Part shown: piece by piece, positions 1 through 6,075 of the stretch | Numbering within the stretch: position 1 is the stretch's first letter | How the letters are laid out: each line of letters opens with the position of its first letter | Assembly: GCA_002482685.1 (NCBI GenBank) | Contig: DLGL01000038.1 | Span: forward strand, 8,892-20,476 | Origin: Bacteriovoracaceae bacterium UBA7695 | GTDB lineage: Bacteria > Bdellovibrionota > Bacteriovoracia > Bacteriovoracales > Bacteriovoracaceae | Length of the DNA: 11,585 bases | Reading direction: 5' to 3' | Notes under the pieces: generated by a model | Told to the model about the DNA's origin: nothing | Databases searched by the model: none | Seen by the model: only the letters and a program-made list of their open reading frames with translations | Made by a program: the position numbers and the translations under genes

Positions 1-483
1 GGTCTTGGCGATGCTGAACAAGATGATGATGGTGATCAAAATAATCTCAAAGGTGGAAACGCTCTTTTCATCGGGACTCAATTTGGTGCTAAAGCAGACA
101 AAATCCAGTGGGCAGTGGGTGCTAAATTAACTCACAACATGGAAAGCACAACTGATTTTGATTCAGCTGGTGACGCTGATTTCGACGCATTTAATGAACT
201 TAAATTTGGAGGCGATATCCTAAACCAACTTGCTGAAAAATCTTTCTTAAGATCTTTTGTCTCTGTGGATTTTGCTGAAAATAAAGAGTCTGATGATCTT
301 GGTGGTGTTGCCGACGACGCTTCTTATACTGCATATGGTATCGGTACTGAGTACCAGCACCTTTGCTCAGCAAACCTTTTGCTTAGAGCTGGTATTGACT
401 ATACAACAACTGCTACTGAAACAGCTGACCAGGATTCAAACTCAGTTTGGTCTTGGAACGTAGGTGCTAACTACCAGTTCTAA
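1..483 (+). CDS. C-terminal part of a predicted outer-membrane beta-barrel protein
   Basis: The gene enters from the left edge in frame 1 and ends at TAA 481-483, so 160 residues are visible and the real start lies outside the window. The GTG at 115 is inside the same open frame and should not be taken as the start. The visible part alternates short strands with acidic, Asp/Asn/Thr-rich loops (for example around residues 3-16 and 45-62). It closes with strands rich in Tyr, Trp and Gly and ends in a C-terminal Tyr-Gln-Phe. A terminal aromatic residue after an amphipathic strand is the usual recognition signal for the BAM outer-membrane assembly machinery. The single Cys near residue 121 is unusual for a barrel. 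I cannot name the family; a porin-like or major surface protein is the likeliest role. It converges on rpoD and shares a terminator with it. Confidence 0.7.
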   Translation, partial: GLGDAEQDDDGDQNNLKGGNALFIGTQFGAKADKIQWAVGAKLTHNMESTTDFDSAGDADFDAFNELKFGGDILNQLAEKSFLRSFVSVDFAENKESDDLGGVADDASYTAYGIGTEYQHLCSANLLLRAGIDYTTTATETADQDSNSVWSWNVGANYQF

Positions 484-507
484 TTTCTTCAAAACAAGAC
501 CAAAAAA

Positions 508-527
508 AAGGGCCCTTTCGGGCCCTT
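508..527. terminator. Shared (bidirectional) rho-independent terminator between the barrel gene and rpoD
   Basis: A perfect 8-bp stem, AAGGGCCC (508-515) pairing with GGGCCCTT (520-527), is closed by the tetraloop TTTC. Read on the minus strand it is followed by eight T residues (the A run at 502-509, partly in the stem), which makes a strong terminator for rpoD. Read on the plus strand it is followed by TTCTCATTTT, a weaker U-rich tail for the barrel gene ending at 483. The two stop codons lie only about 50 bases apart. Confidence 0.9.
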
Positions 528-533
528 CTCATT

Positions 534-2273
534 TTAGTTATCTAAGTAAGACTTAAGTAACTTCGCTCTCGAAGGATGACGAAGCTTACGAAGCGCTTTA
601 GCTTCGATCTGACGAATACGCTCACGAGTAACGAAGAAATCCTGACCCACTTCTTCCAAAGTATGATCTGACTTCTCACCGATACCGAAACGCATACGAA
701 GAACTTTCTCTTCTCTTGGAGTAAGAGTTGATAGCACTGAACGAGTCTGTTCAGAAAGAGTCACACTCATTACAGCATCAGCTGGAGAGATGATCTTCTT
801 ATCTTCAATAAAGTCACCGAGAGATGAATCTTCTTCCTCACCAATTGGTGTTTCAAGAGAGATTGGCTCTTTGGAGATTTTGAAAACTTTTTTAACTTTA
901 TCTACCGAAAGCTCCATCTTCTCTGCAATCTCTTCAGGGGTTGGTTCACGACCAAGCTCCTGGATCAATTGACGAGATGTACGAGCAAGCTTGTTGATGG
1001 TCTCGATCATGTGAACCGGAATACGGATAGTGCGACCCTGATCCGCGATAGCACGTGTGATCGCCTGACGAATCCACCATGTCGCATAAGTAGAGAATTT
1101 GTAACCACGACGGTACTCAAACTTATCTACGGCTTTCATCAGACCGATGTTTCCTTCCTGAATCAGATCCAGGAATTGAAGACCACGGTTTGTGTATTTT
1201 TTAGAAATTGAAACCACGAGACGTAAGTTAGCTTCTACCAGTTGAGACTTAGCTTTATCGGCTTTTTCCTCACCTGTAACAATGATGTTGTAAACAGACT
1301 GGATATCTTCGAACGCCATCCCTGCATCAATTGCAAGACGACGAAGCTTACGAAGGATATCTTCCTGAGTTCTGACCATTTGCTCGATCTTAGCATCGGT
1401 TGTGAAAAGGTTACGGGCAAGCTCGCGCTTGTAGCCATCATCTTCCATCAAGCGGTCATAAAGAACTTTATAAGTGTCGTCGTTAGTTACTTCGAGGAAC
1501 TTATAGATACGTTCTTGTTGCTCATAAAGCTCACGGAACTGAAGGTAGTAAGACTTAACCGGTTCAGTGAACGAGTTAATGATCTTACGGTTAAAGGTAA
1601 GGTCAACCAGCTCGGTTCCAACCTTATCCATAACTTTCTGTTCCTGATTTTCCATCTTCTTCAATGTCCCATCTTCGTTAACGATGAGGGCAAGAAGATC
1701 TTTCACGTGCTCAACAACCGCATAAATACGATCACGAGTTTCGATGATGTCTTTCTCAGGTGATTCATCATCGAGACCACGAACGAGGTCTTTTGTGTAC
1801 TCGTTTTGCTCTTCGGCCTGAACCACTTTGTTTTTGAGTTTAACGATCTCTTCAAGAGCATGCTTAGATTTAAGACATGAAAGAACGATTTCTTTTTCCC
1901 CTTCCTCAATCTCTTTAGCGATTTTAACTTCGCCTTCACGAGTAAGGAGAGCAACAGAGCCCATTTTTTTCAGGTATAGTTTGACCGGGTCACTTGAAGA
2001 GGCGCGAAGTTCGGCTTCTTCATCGTGGGTCATTGGATCTTCAGCAACTTCTGTAGAGGCTTTCTCTGCTTCTTCTTCATCGACTTCAGGGTTTTTAACC
2101 TGAATACGTGCTTCTTCAATTTTTTCCATGATGGTGTCAATTGAAGCGGTGTCGACAATGTTAGCTGGGATCGCGTCGTTAATTTCTTCCGGGGAAAGAT
2201 AAGTTTGATCTTTCCCTTTCATAACGAGACGAGAGAATTCCCGTGAGTTTAAAAAGGCAACAACGACTGACAT
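534..2273 (-). CDS. rpoD: RNA polymerase primary sigma factor RpoD (sigma-70)
   Basis: The protein of 579 residues directs core RNA polymerase to housekeeping promoters. Region 1.1 is recognisable at about residues 15-65 (KGKDQTYLSPEEINDAIP), followed by an acidic linker. Region 1.2 starts near DPVKLYLKKMG (95-105). A large helical non-conserved region, as in proteobacterial RpoD, spans about 130-335. Region 2 runs from about 345 to 418, with the core-binding DLIQEGNIGLMKAVDKFEYR and the -10-recognition helix YATWWIRQAITRAIADQ. Region 3 covers about 420-480, and region 4 about 510-575, with the -35 helix VTRERIRQIEAKALRKLRHP. Length and motif order match the family. The start is supported by AGGAG five bases upstream of the ATG. 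It is the last gene of trmB-dnaG-rpoD, 24 bases after the dnaG stop, and is followed by a strong terminator. Confidence 0.98.
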   Translation of the reverse strand: MSVVVAFLNSREFSRLVMKGKDQTYLSPEEINDAIPANIVDTASIDTIMEKIEEARIQVKNPEVDEEEAEKASTEVAEDPMTHDEEAELRASSSDPVKLYLKKMGSVALLTREGEVKIAKEIEEGEKEIVLSCLKSKHALEEIVKLKNKVVQAEEQNEYTKDLVRGLDDESPEKDIIETRDRIYAVVEHVKDLLALIVNEDGTLKKMENQEQKVMDKVGTELVDLTFNRKIINSFTEPVKSYYLQFRELYEQQERIYKFLEVTNDDTYKVLYDRLMEDDGYKRELARNLFTTDAKIEQMVRTQEDILRKLRRLAIDAGMAFEDIQSVYNIIVTGEEKADKAKSQLVEANLRLVVSISKKYTNRGLQFLDLIQEGNIGLMKAVDKFEYRRGYKFSTYATWWIRQAITRAIADQGRTIRIPVHMIETINKLARTSRQLIQELGREPTPEEIAEKMELSVDKVKKVFKISKEPISLETPIGEEEDSSLGDFIEDKKIISPADAVMSVTLSEQTRSVLSTLTPREEKVLRMRFGIGEKSDHTLEEVGQDFFVTRERIRQIEAKALRKLRHPSRAKLLKSYLDN

Positions 2274-2297
2274 AGTATCTCCTAAATTCCAGGACGC

Positions 2298-4157
2298 TTA
2301 AAGCTTCGATATTTCTACAGACAGCTTATAAATTTCTTCCAGATATCCATTCACTTCAATTTGAGAGTGAGTAGTTTTTTGGAGTTCTTCCAATTTCTTC
2401 TTACGTTGATTCAGCTGGTCCCGTTTTAAATTTCTTAAATAATCAGACCACAACCGCTGGATCACTTTCTCATTCAACTTGTTACCGTAATTAAATAAAG
2501 CATCTGTTACGATATCTTTAATCTCTTTACTGTAACCGCCCGTCATCACTTCATCGGAAACCATGGGAACATACTCGGCTTCATCGATTTCAAAATAAAT
2601 TTTAACTAGCCATTGAAACAGTCTTTTTACCTCACTATGCCCAATGTAGGCAAGGAATTCATCCCTGTTTGGCTGCGTCAAGAACTCGGGATGACAGACA
2701 ATTTCCCTGAGAAAAACCTTTTCTGACTTGGATAACGGGCCCGATTCTTGCACTGGAATTAATCGCTCTTCTTCTGCTTTTTTTTCTTCTTCTGCTAGCT
2801 CGATCTCAGTTACCAGTGTCTTGGGCTTCTCATGAGTCGGATAAGTCTTCTCTTTCTGACGACTTAAGAACTCACGGTAGTCTTGCAAGATTGTTGCCGA
2901 GTCAGAGCGAAGACCTAACAATTTGGCCGTATCGACGACCCGTTCAGAAGCTGCGAGGTGCTCTTTAAGCGGAGCGAGGAGAGAGAATACGCGCTGCAGA
3001 GTCTGTAATTTTAATTCTAAATTTTCTGGGATCACACTCGGGATAAGCTCCGAAATGAGCACGTCGATGAGAATTGGGGCCTTCTCCTGCCTTTCCATAA
3101 GGGCCAGGCGACCCTCTAATAAAAGGAATTCATCAGGATCTTTTGCCGGCTCAAAGCTCAAATACTTGGGCAAAATTCCAAGCGCCATGAAGTCAGCGTT
3201 GATTTTTTGCATAGCCTTTTTTCCTGCGGCATCTGAATCCATTCCGAGAAAAACATTTTTAGTCATATTTGAAAGCAGGCGGATGGATTGATCAGAAAGT
3301 GCTGTCCCCATGGTTCCCACAGTATGGTGAAAACCAAATTGGTGCATCATGATCACATCCATATTTCCTTCAACGATAATCACCTGATCAAGTTGGCGGA
3401 TGTGATTTTTGCCAAAGTAAAAACCAAAGAGGATTGCTCCTTTATCAAAAGCAAAAGACTCACCGGAGTTAAGATACTTTGGATTTTGATCGGGGAGGAC
3501 GGCCCGGGACGAATAGCCTCGGATCTGACCTGAGTGATCGTGAATAGGAAACATCACGCGGTCGCGGTAAAAATCGTAATACGAGTCACGGTTCTCGTTG
3601 TAGCGAACCATGCCGAGATCCATGGCCGTTTGTTGAGCGAAGTCCTTATCTGCAGCAGGAATGGCCTCGAGATAATGAAGAAGCGAATTGTTTCCTGGAG
3701 CGTAACCAATTTGAAATTTCCCCACTGATTCTTCATTGAGTTTTCTTTTTTCAATAAACTCAATGTAGGGTTCCGGTTTAGCTTCCGAAACTTTTTTATA
3801 GAGCTTGGCCGAAGCATTGAGAACTCTAAAGGCCATCTCTAGTTTGGGATTTTTCTTTTTTTCTTTCTGGTACTCTTCGAAGGGGATTCCAATCTTTCCA
3901 GCGATGTCTTTGAGTGCATCGACGAACTCTACTTTAGTGAAGTCTTTAACAAACGTTATCGCATCGCCTCCGGCACCGCAGACAAAACATTTAAACATGC
4001 CTTTGGCGTCGTTTACTTTGAGCGAGGGCTTAGAATCAGGGTGAAAGGGACACAGGCCCTCAAGATTAGCGCCTTTCTTATTCAGAGACATGTAGTGACT
4101 GATGACGGTCGAAATCGGAGTTTCTCTGATTCGGTCTTTCAGCTGTTCAAAAGCCAT
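2298..4157 (-). CDS. dnaG: DNA primase DnaG
   Basis: This 619-residue primase makes the RNA primers for replication at the fork, recruited by the DnaB helicase. The N-terminal CHC2 zinc ribbon is complete: Cys36 and His39 (CPFH), then Cys57 and Cys60 (CFVCGAGGDA). The catalytic core includes the conserved stretch around 193-250 (FYRDRVMFPIHD, then PKYLNSGES and ILFGFYFGK). The TOPRIM fold is visible as VIIVEGNMDV with Glu263 and Asp267, followed by MDSDAAG with Asp307 and Asp309 as metal ligands. The C-terminal roughly 140 residues are helical and charged, as expected for the helicase-binding domain, and make it slightly longer than the E. coli enzyme. The ATG follows the trmB stop by one base (TGAAATG), and AAAGG lies inside the end of trmB, so translation is probably coupled. 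Confidence 0.98.
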   Translation of the reverse strand: MAFEQLKDRIRETPISTVISHYMSLNKKGANLEGLCPFHPDSKPSLKVNDAKGMFKCFVCGAGGDAITFVKDFTKVEFVDALKDIAGKIGIPFEEYQKEKKKNPKLEMAFRVLNASAKLYKKVSEAKPEPYIEFIEKRKLNEESVGKFQIGYAPGNNSLLHYLEAIPAADKDFAQQTAMDLGMVRYNENRDSYYDFYRDRVMFPIHDHSGQIRGYSSRAVLPDQNPKYLNSGESFAFDKGAILFGFYFGKNHIRQLDQVIIVEGNMDVIMMHQFGFHHTVGTMGTALSDQSIRLLSNMTKNVFLGMDSDAAGKKAMQKINADFMALGILPKYLSFEPAKDPDEFLLLEGRLALMERQEKAPILIDVLISELIPSVIPENLELKLQTLQRVFSLLAPLKEHLAASERVVDTAKLLGLRSDSATILQDYREFLSRQKEKTYPTHEKPKTLVTEIELAEEEKKAEEERLIPVQESGPLSKSEKVFLREIVCHPEFLTQPNRDEFLAYIGHSEVKRLFQWLVKIYFEIDEAEYVPMVSDEVMTGGYSKEIKDIVTDALFNYGNKLNEKVIQRLWSDYLRNLKRDQLNQRKKKLEELQKTTHSQIEVNGYLEEIYKLSVEISKL

Positions 4158-4158
4158 T

Positions 4159-4881
4159 TCAACCTTTGATGTTTTTTAAGACAATCGACTTAATTTTTGT
4201 ACCTTGAGATAGGAATATTTTTTCAAACTTAGTTGTATATTGCGATAGAAAATGTTCCGGGAATTCGTGGCGCATATCTTTCGACTGCATCAGAACTTCA
4301 AAACGTTTATCACCCTTTAAATGCTCGAGCATCCATTCATAATATCCATCGTGATCTGTTTTTACAAACAGAGTGCCACCTGGTTTGAGCACTTTGTGAC
4401 AAGCATCCAGAAAGGGCTGCTGGAAAAGACGCTTTTTGTTATGTCGGGTCTTGGGCCATGGATCAGGGAAAAAATAAAATACCGACTGAACTTCGCTTTC
4501 CGCAAACATGAACTCCAGTCTTTCACCACGAGCGCGAAGATAACGGAAGTTCTTCACTTCAATCCGGTCGAGTTTTTTCGCCAAAGCAAAACTGCGCTTG
4601 AAGCGGTGATCAAGGCCTATGAAGTTTCGGTTTGGATTGTTCTGGCAGTATTCCACCATGAATTCACCAAAGCCTGTTCCAATTTCCACTTCTACCGGAA
4701 GATCATTTTTGAAAATGTGCTCATTCCATTTACCCACATTGGTTTCAGCTTCTTCATCTCTTAAAACAAAAGAATCAAAGGCGCCAAGGCGGTCATGGTA
4801 AGGGTTGTCGTGGGTGTATTTGAAATCCTGACGATACGCGTGGTTATCGTTGATGGTTTTCTTAGCATTAGGAGTAGTCAT
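4159..4881 (-). CDS. trmB: tRNA (guanine-N7-)-methyltransferase TrmB
   Basis: The 240-residue SAM-dependent enzyme methylates N7 of G46 in the variable loop of tRNAs. The SAM-binding loop is VEIGTGFGEF (about 65-74), with acidic Asp91 at the end of the next strand (FIGLDHR). The family signature FFPDPWPKTRHNKKR lies at 137-151, the KPGGTLFVKTDH strand at 166-177, and the conserved TKFE near 217. An N-terminal extension of about 55 residues precedes the fold. I see no Shine-Dalgarno sequence before the ATG, and no other ATG is available before the catalytic fold. A possible extended -10 promoter would place the transcript start almost on the ATG (see findings). It is the first gene of the trmB-dnaG-rpoD operon. 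Confidence 0.95.
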   Translation of the reverse strand: MTTPNAKKTINDNHAYRQDFKYTHDNPYHDRLGAFDSFVLRDEEAETNVGKWNEHIFKNDLPVEVEIGTGFGEFMVEYCQNNPNRNFIGLDHRFKRSFALAKKLDRIEVKNFRYLRARGERLEFMFAESEVQSVFYFFPDPWPKTRHNKKRLFQQPFLDACHKVLKPGGTLFVKTDHDGYYEWMLEHLKGDKRFEVLMQSKDMRHEFPEHFLSQYTTKFEKIFLSQGTKIKSIVLKNIKG

Positions 4882-4890
4882 ATAGAGGTG

Positions 4891-4919
4891 TTGTTAGCAA
4901 AAAAGCACAGAGCAGTAAA
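4891..4919 (-). promoter_or_regulatory. Possible sigma-70 promoter for trmB-dnaG-rpoD
   Basis: On the minus strand TTTACT (4919-4914) is followed after exactly 17 bases by TAACAA (4896-4891), preceded by TG one base before it as in extended -10 promoters. Both hexamers are imperfect. It lies in the only gap between the flagellin terminator and trmB. The predicted transcript start, about 4884, is only three bases before the trmB ATG. Promoters inside trmB or dnaG are possible too and were not resolved. Confidence 0.3.
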
Positions 4920-4922
4920 ATT

Positions 4923-4951
4923 AAAAAGGCCCCACTCTTTCGAGTGAGGCC
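4923..4951 (-). terminator. Rho-independent terminator of the flagellin gene
   Basis: On the minus strand GGCCTCACTC pairs with GAGTGGGGCC (10 bp, one G-U pair) around a GAAA tetraloop, followed by TTTTT and then AATTTTAC. It begins about 22 bases after the flagellin stop, and separates the strongly expressed flagellin unit from trmB-dnaG-rpoD. The plus strand also carries a T5 run after the stem, but no plus-strand gene ends here. Confidence 0.92.
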
Positions 4952-4973
4952 CAATTTTTGTCTAATCAGATTC

Positions 4974-5807
4974 TTAGCCGATCAATTTAAGGGCATTTTG
5001 ACCTGATACGTTAGCTTGTGCGAGTACCGAAGTACCAGCAGAAGTAAGAATCGAGTTACGTGCCTGCTTAGCAGATTCATCAGCATAGTCTACATCACGG
5101 ATACGACTGTTTGCTGCACTCATGTTCTCAACTGATGTTTGCAAGTTGTTAGAAGATGAAGTCAAACGGTTTTGGATTGCTCCGAGTACCGCTCTCTGAC
5201 TAGAAACCTTCTCAATTGCAGCATCAAGTGAGGCCATTGATTCTTGAGCACCTTGTTTAGAACCAACTTCTAAACCTTCAACACCCAATGAACCCGTACC
5301 TGCATTGATCGATTCTGGCTCAAAGCTAATACGGTCATTGAACTCATCGTTCCCCGTACCAACTTGGAATTCTTTTTTCTCTCCAGTTCCGTTCAGAAGT
5401 TTTGTTCCGTTAAACTCAGTCACCTGAGAGATACGTTCCATTTCTGACTTCAACTGTTGGTATTCCATGTTAGACATACCTCTTTCAACATCTCCTACAG
5501 TATCAGAAGCAGCTTGTACTGAGAGTTCACGCATACGTACTAAAATGTTAGACGTTTCGTTTAATCCACCTTCAGCTACCTGAACCATCGAGATACCGTC
5601 GTTCGCATTTCGGTTAGCTTGTTGCGAAGATCTGATGTTCGCTTTAAGTTTTTCCGAGATTGCTAAACCAGCAGCATCGTCTGCAGATTTCGTAATTCTT
5701 GATCCTGAACTTAGCTTAGAGAAACTTTCTTGTGATTCTCTGTTTACTTTGTTTAGTGAAGATTGCGCCTGTAACGAAGCCACGTTTGTGTTAATTCTGA
5801 AACCCAT
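4974..5807 (-). CDS. fliC: Flagellin
   Basis: The protein of 277 residues is the subunit of the flagellar filament, exported by the flagellar type III system. The conserved N-terminal D0/D1 part covers about residues 1-140 (start MGFRINTNVASLQAQ, then LSSGSRITKSADDAAGLAISEK and RMRELSVQAASDT). The C-terminal D1/D0 part covers about 185-277 (AVLGAIQNRLTSS, SRIRDVDYADESA, end NALKLIG). Only about 45 residues lie between them, so it lacks the variable outer D2/D3 domains; both termini are intact, so this is a compact flagellin and not a truncated one. No cysteine is present. The start is fixed by GGAGG eight bases upstream of the ATG. It has its own terminator and a long structured leader. Bdellovibrio-type bacteria usually carry several flagellin paralogues, so the symbol is generic. 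Confidence 0.96.
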   Translation of the reverse strand: MGFRINTNVASLQAQSSLNKVNRESQESFSKLSSGSRITKSADDAAGLAISEKLKANIRSSQQANRNANDGISMVQVAEGGLNETSNILVRMRELSVQAASDTVGDVERGMSNMEYQQLKSEMERISQVTEFNGTKLLNGTGEKKEFQVGTGNDEFNDRISFEPESINAGTGSLGVEGLEVGSKQGAQESMASLDAAIEKVSSQRAVLGAIQNRLTSSSNNLQTSVENMSAANSRIRDVDYADESAKQARNSILTSAGTSVLAQANVSGQNALKLIG

Positions 5808-5811
5808 AAAT

Positions 5812-5832
5812 CTATCCTCCGGTTATAACCAT
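5812..5832 (-). CDS. Possible six-codon leader peptide (MVITGG) upstream of flagellin
   Basis: On the minus strand AAGGAGG (5844-5838) is followed after five bases by ATG (5832-5830), which opens a frame encoding Met-Val-Ile-Thr-Gly-Gly and stops at TAG (5814-5812), four bases before the flagellin ATG. The two Gly codons and the stop overlap the flagellin Shine-Dalgarno sequence GGAGG (5820-5816). A ribosome starting here would terminate on top of the flagellin initiation site. The site is visible; that it is translated is inference, and it may only serve as a ribosome-loading site. Confidence 0.35.
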   Translation of the reverse strand: MVITGG

Positions 5833-5876
5833 GAAATCCTCCTTGCTGGTAGACGGGGTGTTCAAATCCCATCATC

Positions 5877-5906
5877 GGGCAACCGTGCCCTTTGTTTGTT
5901 TTTGAC
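5877..5906 (+). terminator. Weak terminator-like hairpin on the strand opposite the flagellin leader
   Basis: GGGCA (5877-5881) pairs with TGCCC (5886-5890) around ACCG, followed on the plus strand by TTTGTTTGTTTTT. The stem is only 5 bp, so this is a weak candidate. On the minus strand the same stem would sit in the flagellin leader RNA without a U tract after it. No plus-strand gene is recognised before it, so if it acts as a terminator it would end an antisense transcript. Confidence 0.3.
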
Positions 5907-5920
5907 AATCACTATGATTG
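5906..5920. repeat. Inverted repeat in the flagellin leader, operator-like
   Basis: CAATCA (5906-5911) and TGATTG (5915-5920) form a perfect 6-bp inverted repeat around CTA. It lies about 100 bases upstream of the flagellin start, just downstream of the region where a promoter is expected. It could be a protein-binding site or a small RNA hairpin. Confidence 0.4.
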
Positions 5921-5936
5921 CCGTTGTTGACCTAGC

Positions 5937-5964
5937 ATTTCGGTTTTATATTTCTTGAGCTTGA
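5937..5964 (-). promoter_or_regulatory. Weak candidate flagellar sigma (FliA-type) promoter for flagellin
   Basis: On the minus strand TCAA (5964-5961) is followed after 16 bases by ACCGAAAT (5944-5937). The FliA consensus is TAAA, about 15 bases, then GCCGATAA; the CCGA core matches, the rest only partly. No better sigma-70 promoter is evident in the 268-base region upstream of flagellin. If correct, the mRNA leader is about 120 bases long. Confidence 0.25.
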
Positions 5965-6029
5965 GGAAAAAGTTGCCTTTAGTTGATTTATTTTCTTAGA
6001 ACATGAGAGTGAGGATGTAAGTAGCGGAG

Positions 6030-6065
6030 AAAAAAAGAGAGCCTGAGCGGATTGCTCAAGCTCTC
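6030..6065 (-). terminator. Rho-independent terminator of the aminotransferase gene
   Basis: On the minus strand GAGAGCTTGAGC pairs with GCTCAGGCTCTC (12 bp, one G-U pair) around a 5-base loop, followed by seven T residues (plus-strand A run 6030-6036). It starts about ten bases after the aminotransferase stop codon and isolates that gene from flagellin downstream. Confidence 0.93.
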
Positions 6066-6075
6066 GAAGGAGAAT

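Noticed and set aside
115..483. A separate gene starting at GTG 115
   Set aside because: The frame is open to position 1 with the same barrel-like composition, so the GTG is internal to a protein entering from the left.
1242..1763. A 173-codon open frame on the plus strand opposite rpoD
   Set aside because: It lies wholly antisense to the well-conserved rpoD frame, has no ribosome site, and its product resembles nothing; it is a shadow of rpoD codon bias. The same holds for the frames opposite dnaG (2923-3291) and trmB (4321-4764).
4974..5807. Flagellin as a truncated or degraded gene
   Set aside because: Both conserved ends are intact and in frame, with a strong ribosome site and terminator; the short middle only reflects missing D2/D3 domains.
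5860..5890. A sigma-54 promoter in the flagellin leader (GGGCAC...TTGC on the minus strand)
   Set aside because: The GG and GC elements are only seven bases apart instead of ten, and the site is better explained as a hairpin.
5831..5895. A tRNA gene on the plus strand
   Set aside because: Only a T-loop-like box is present; the T stem has mismatches and there is no acceptor 5' half, D arm or anticodon arm in a workable arrangement.
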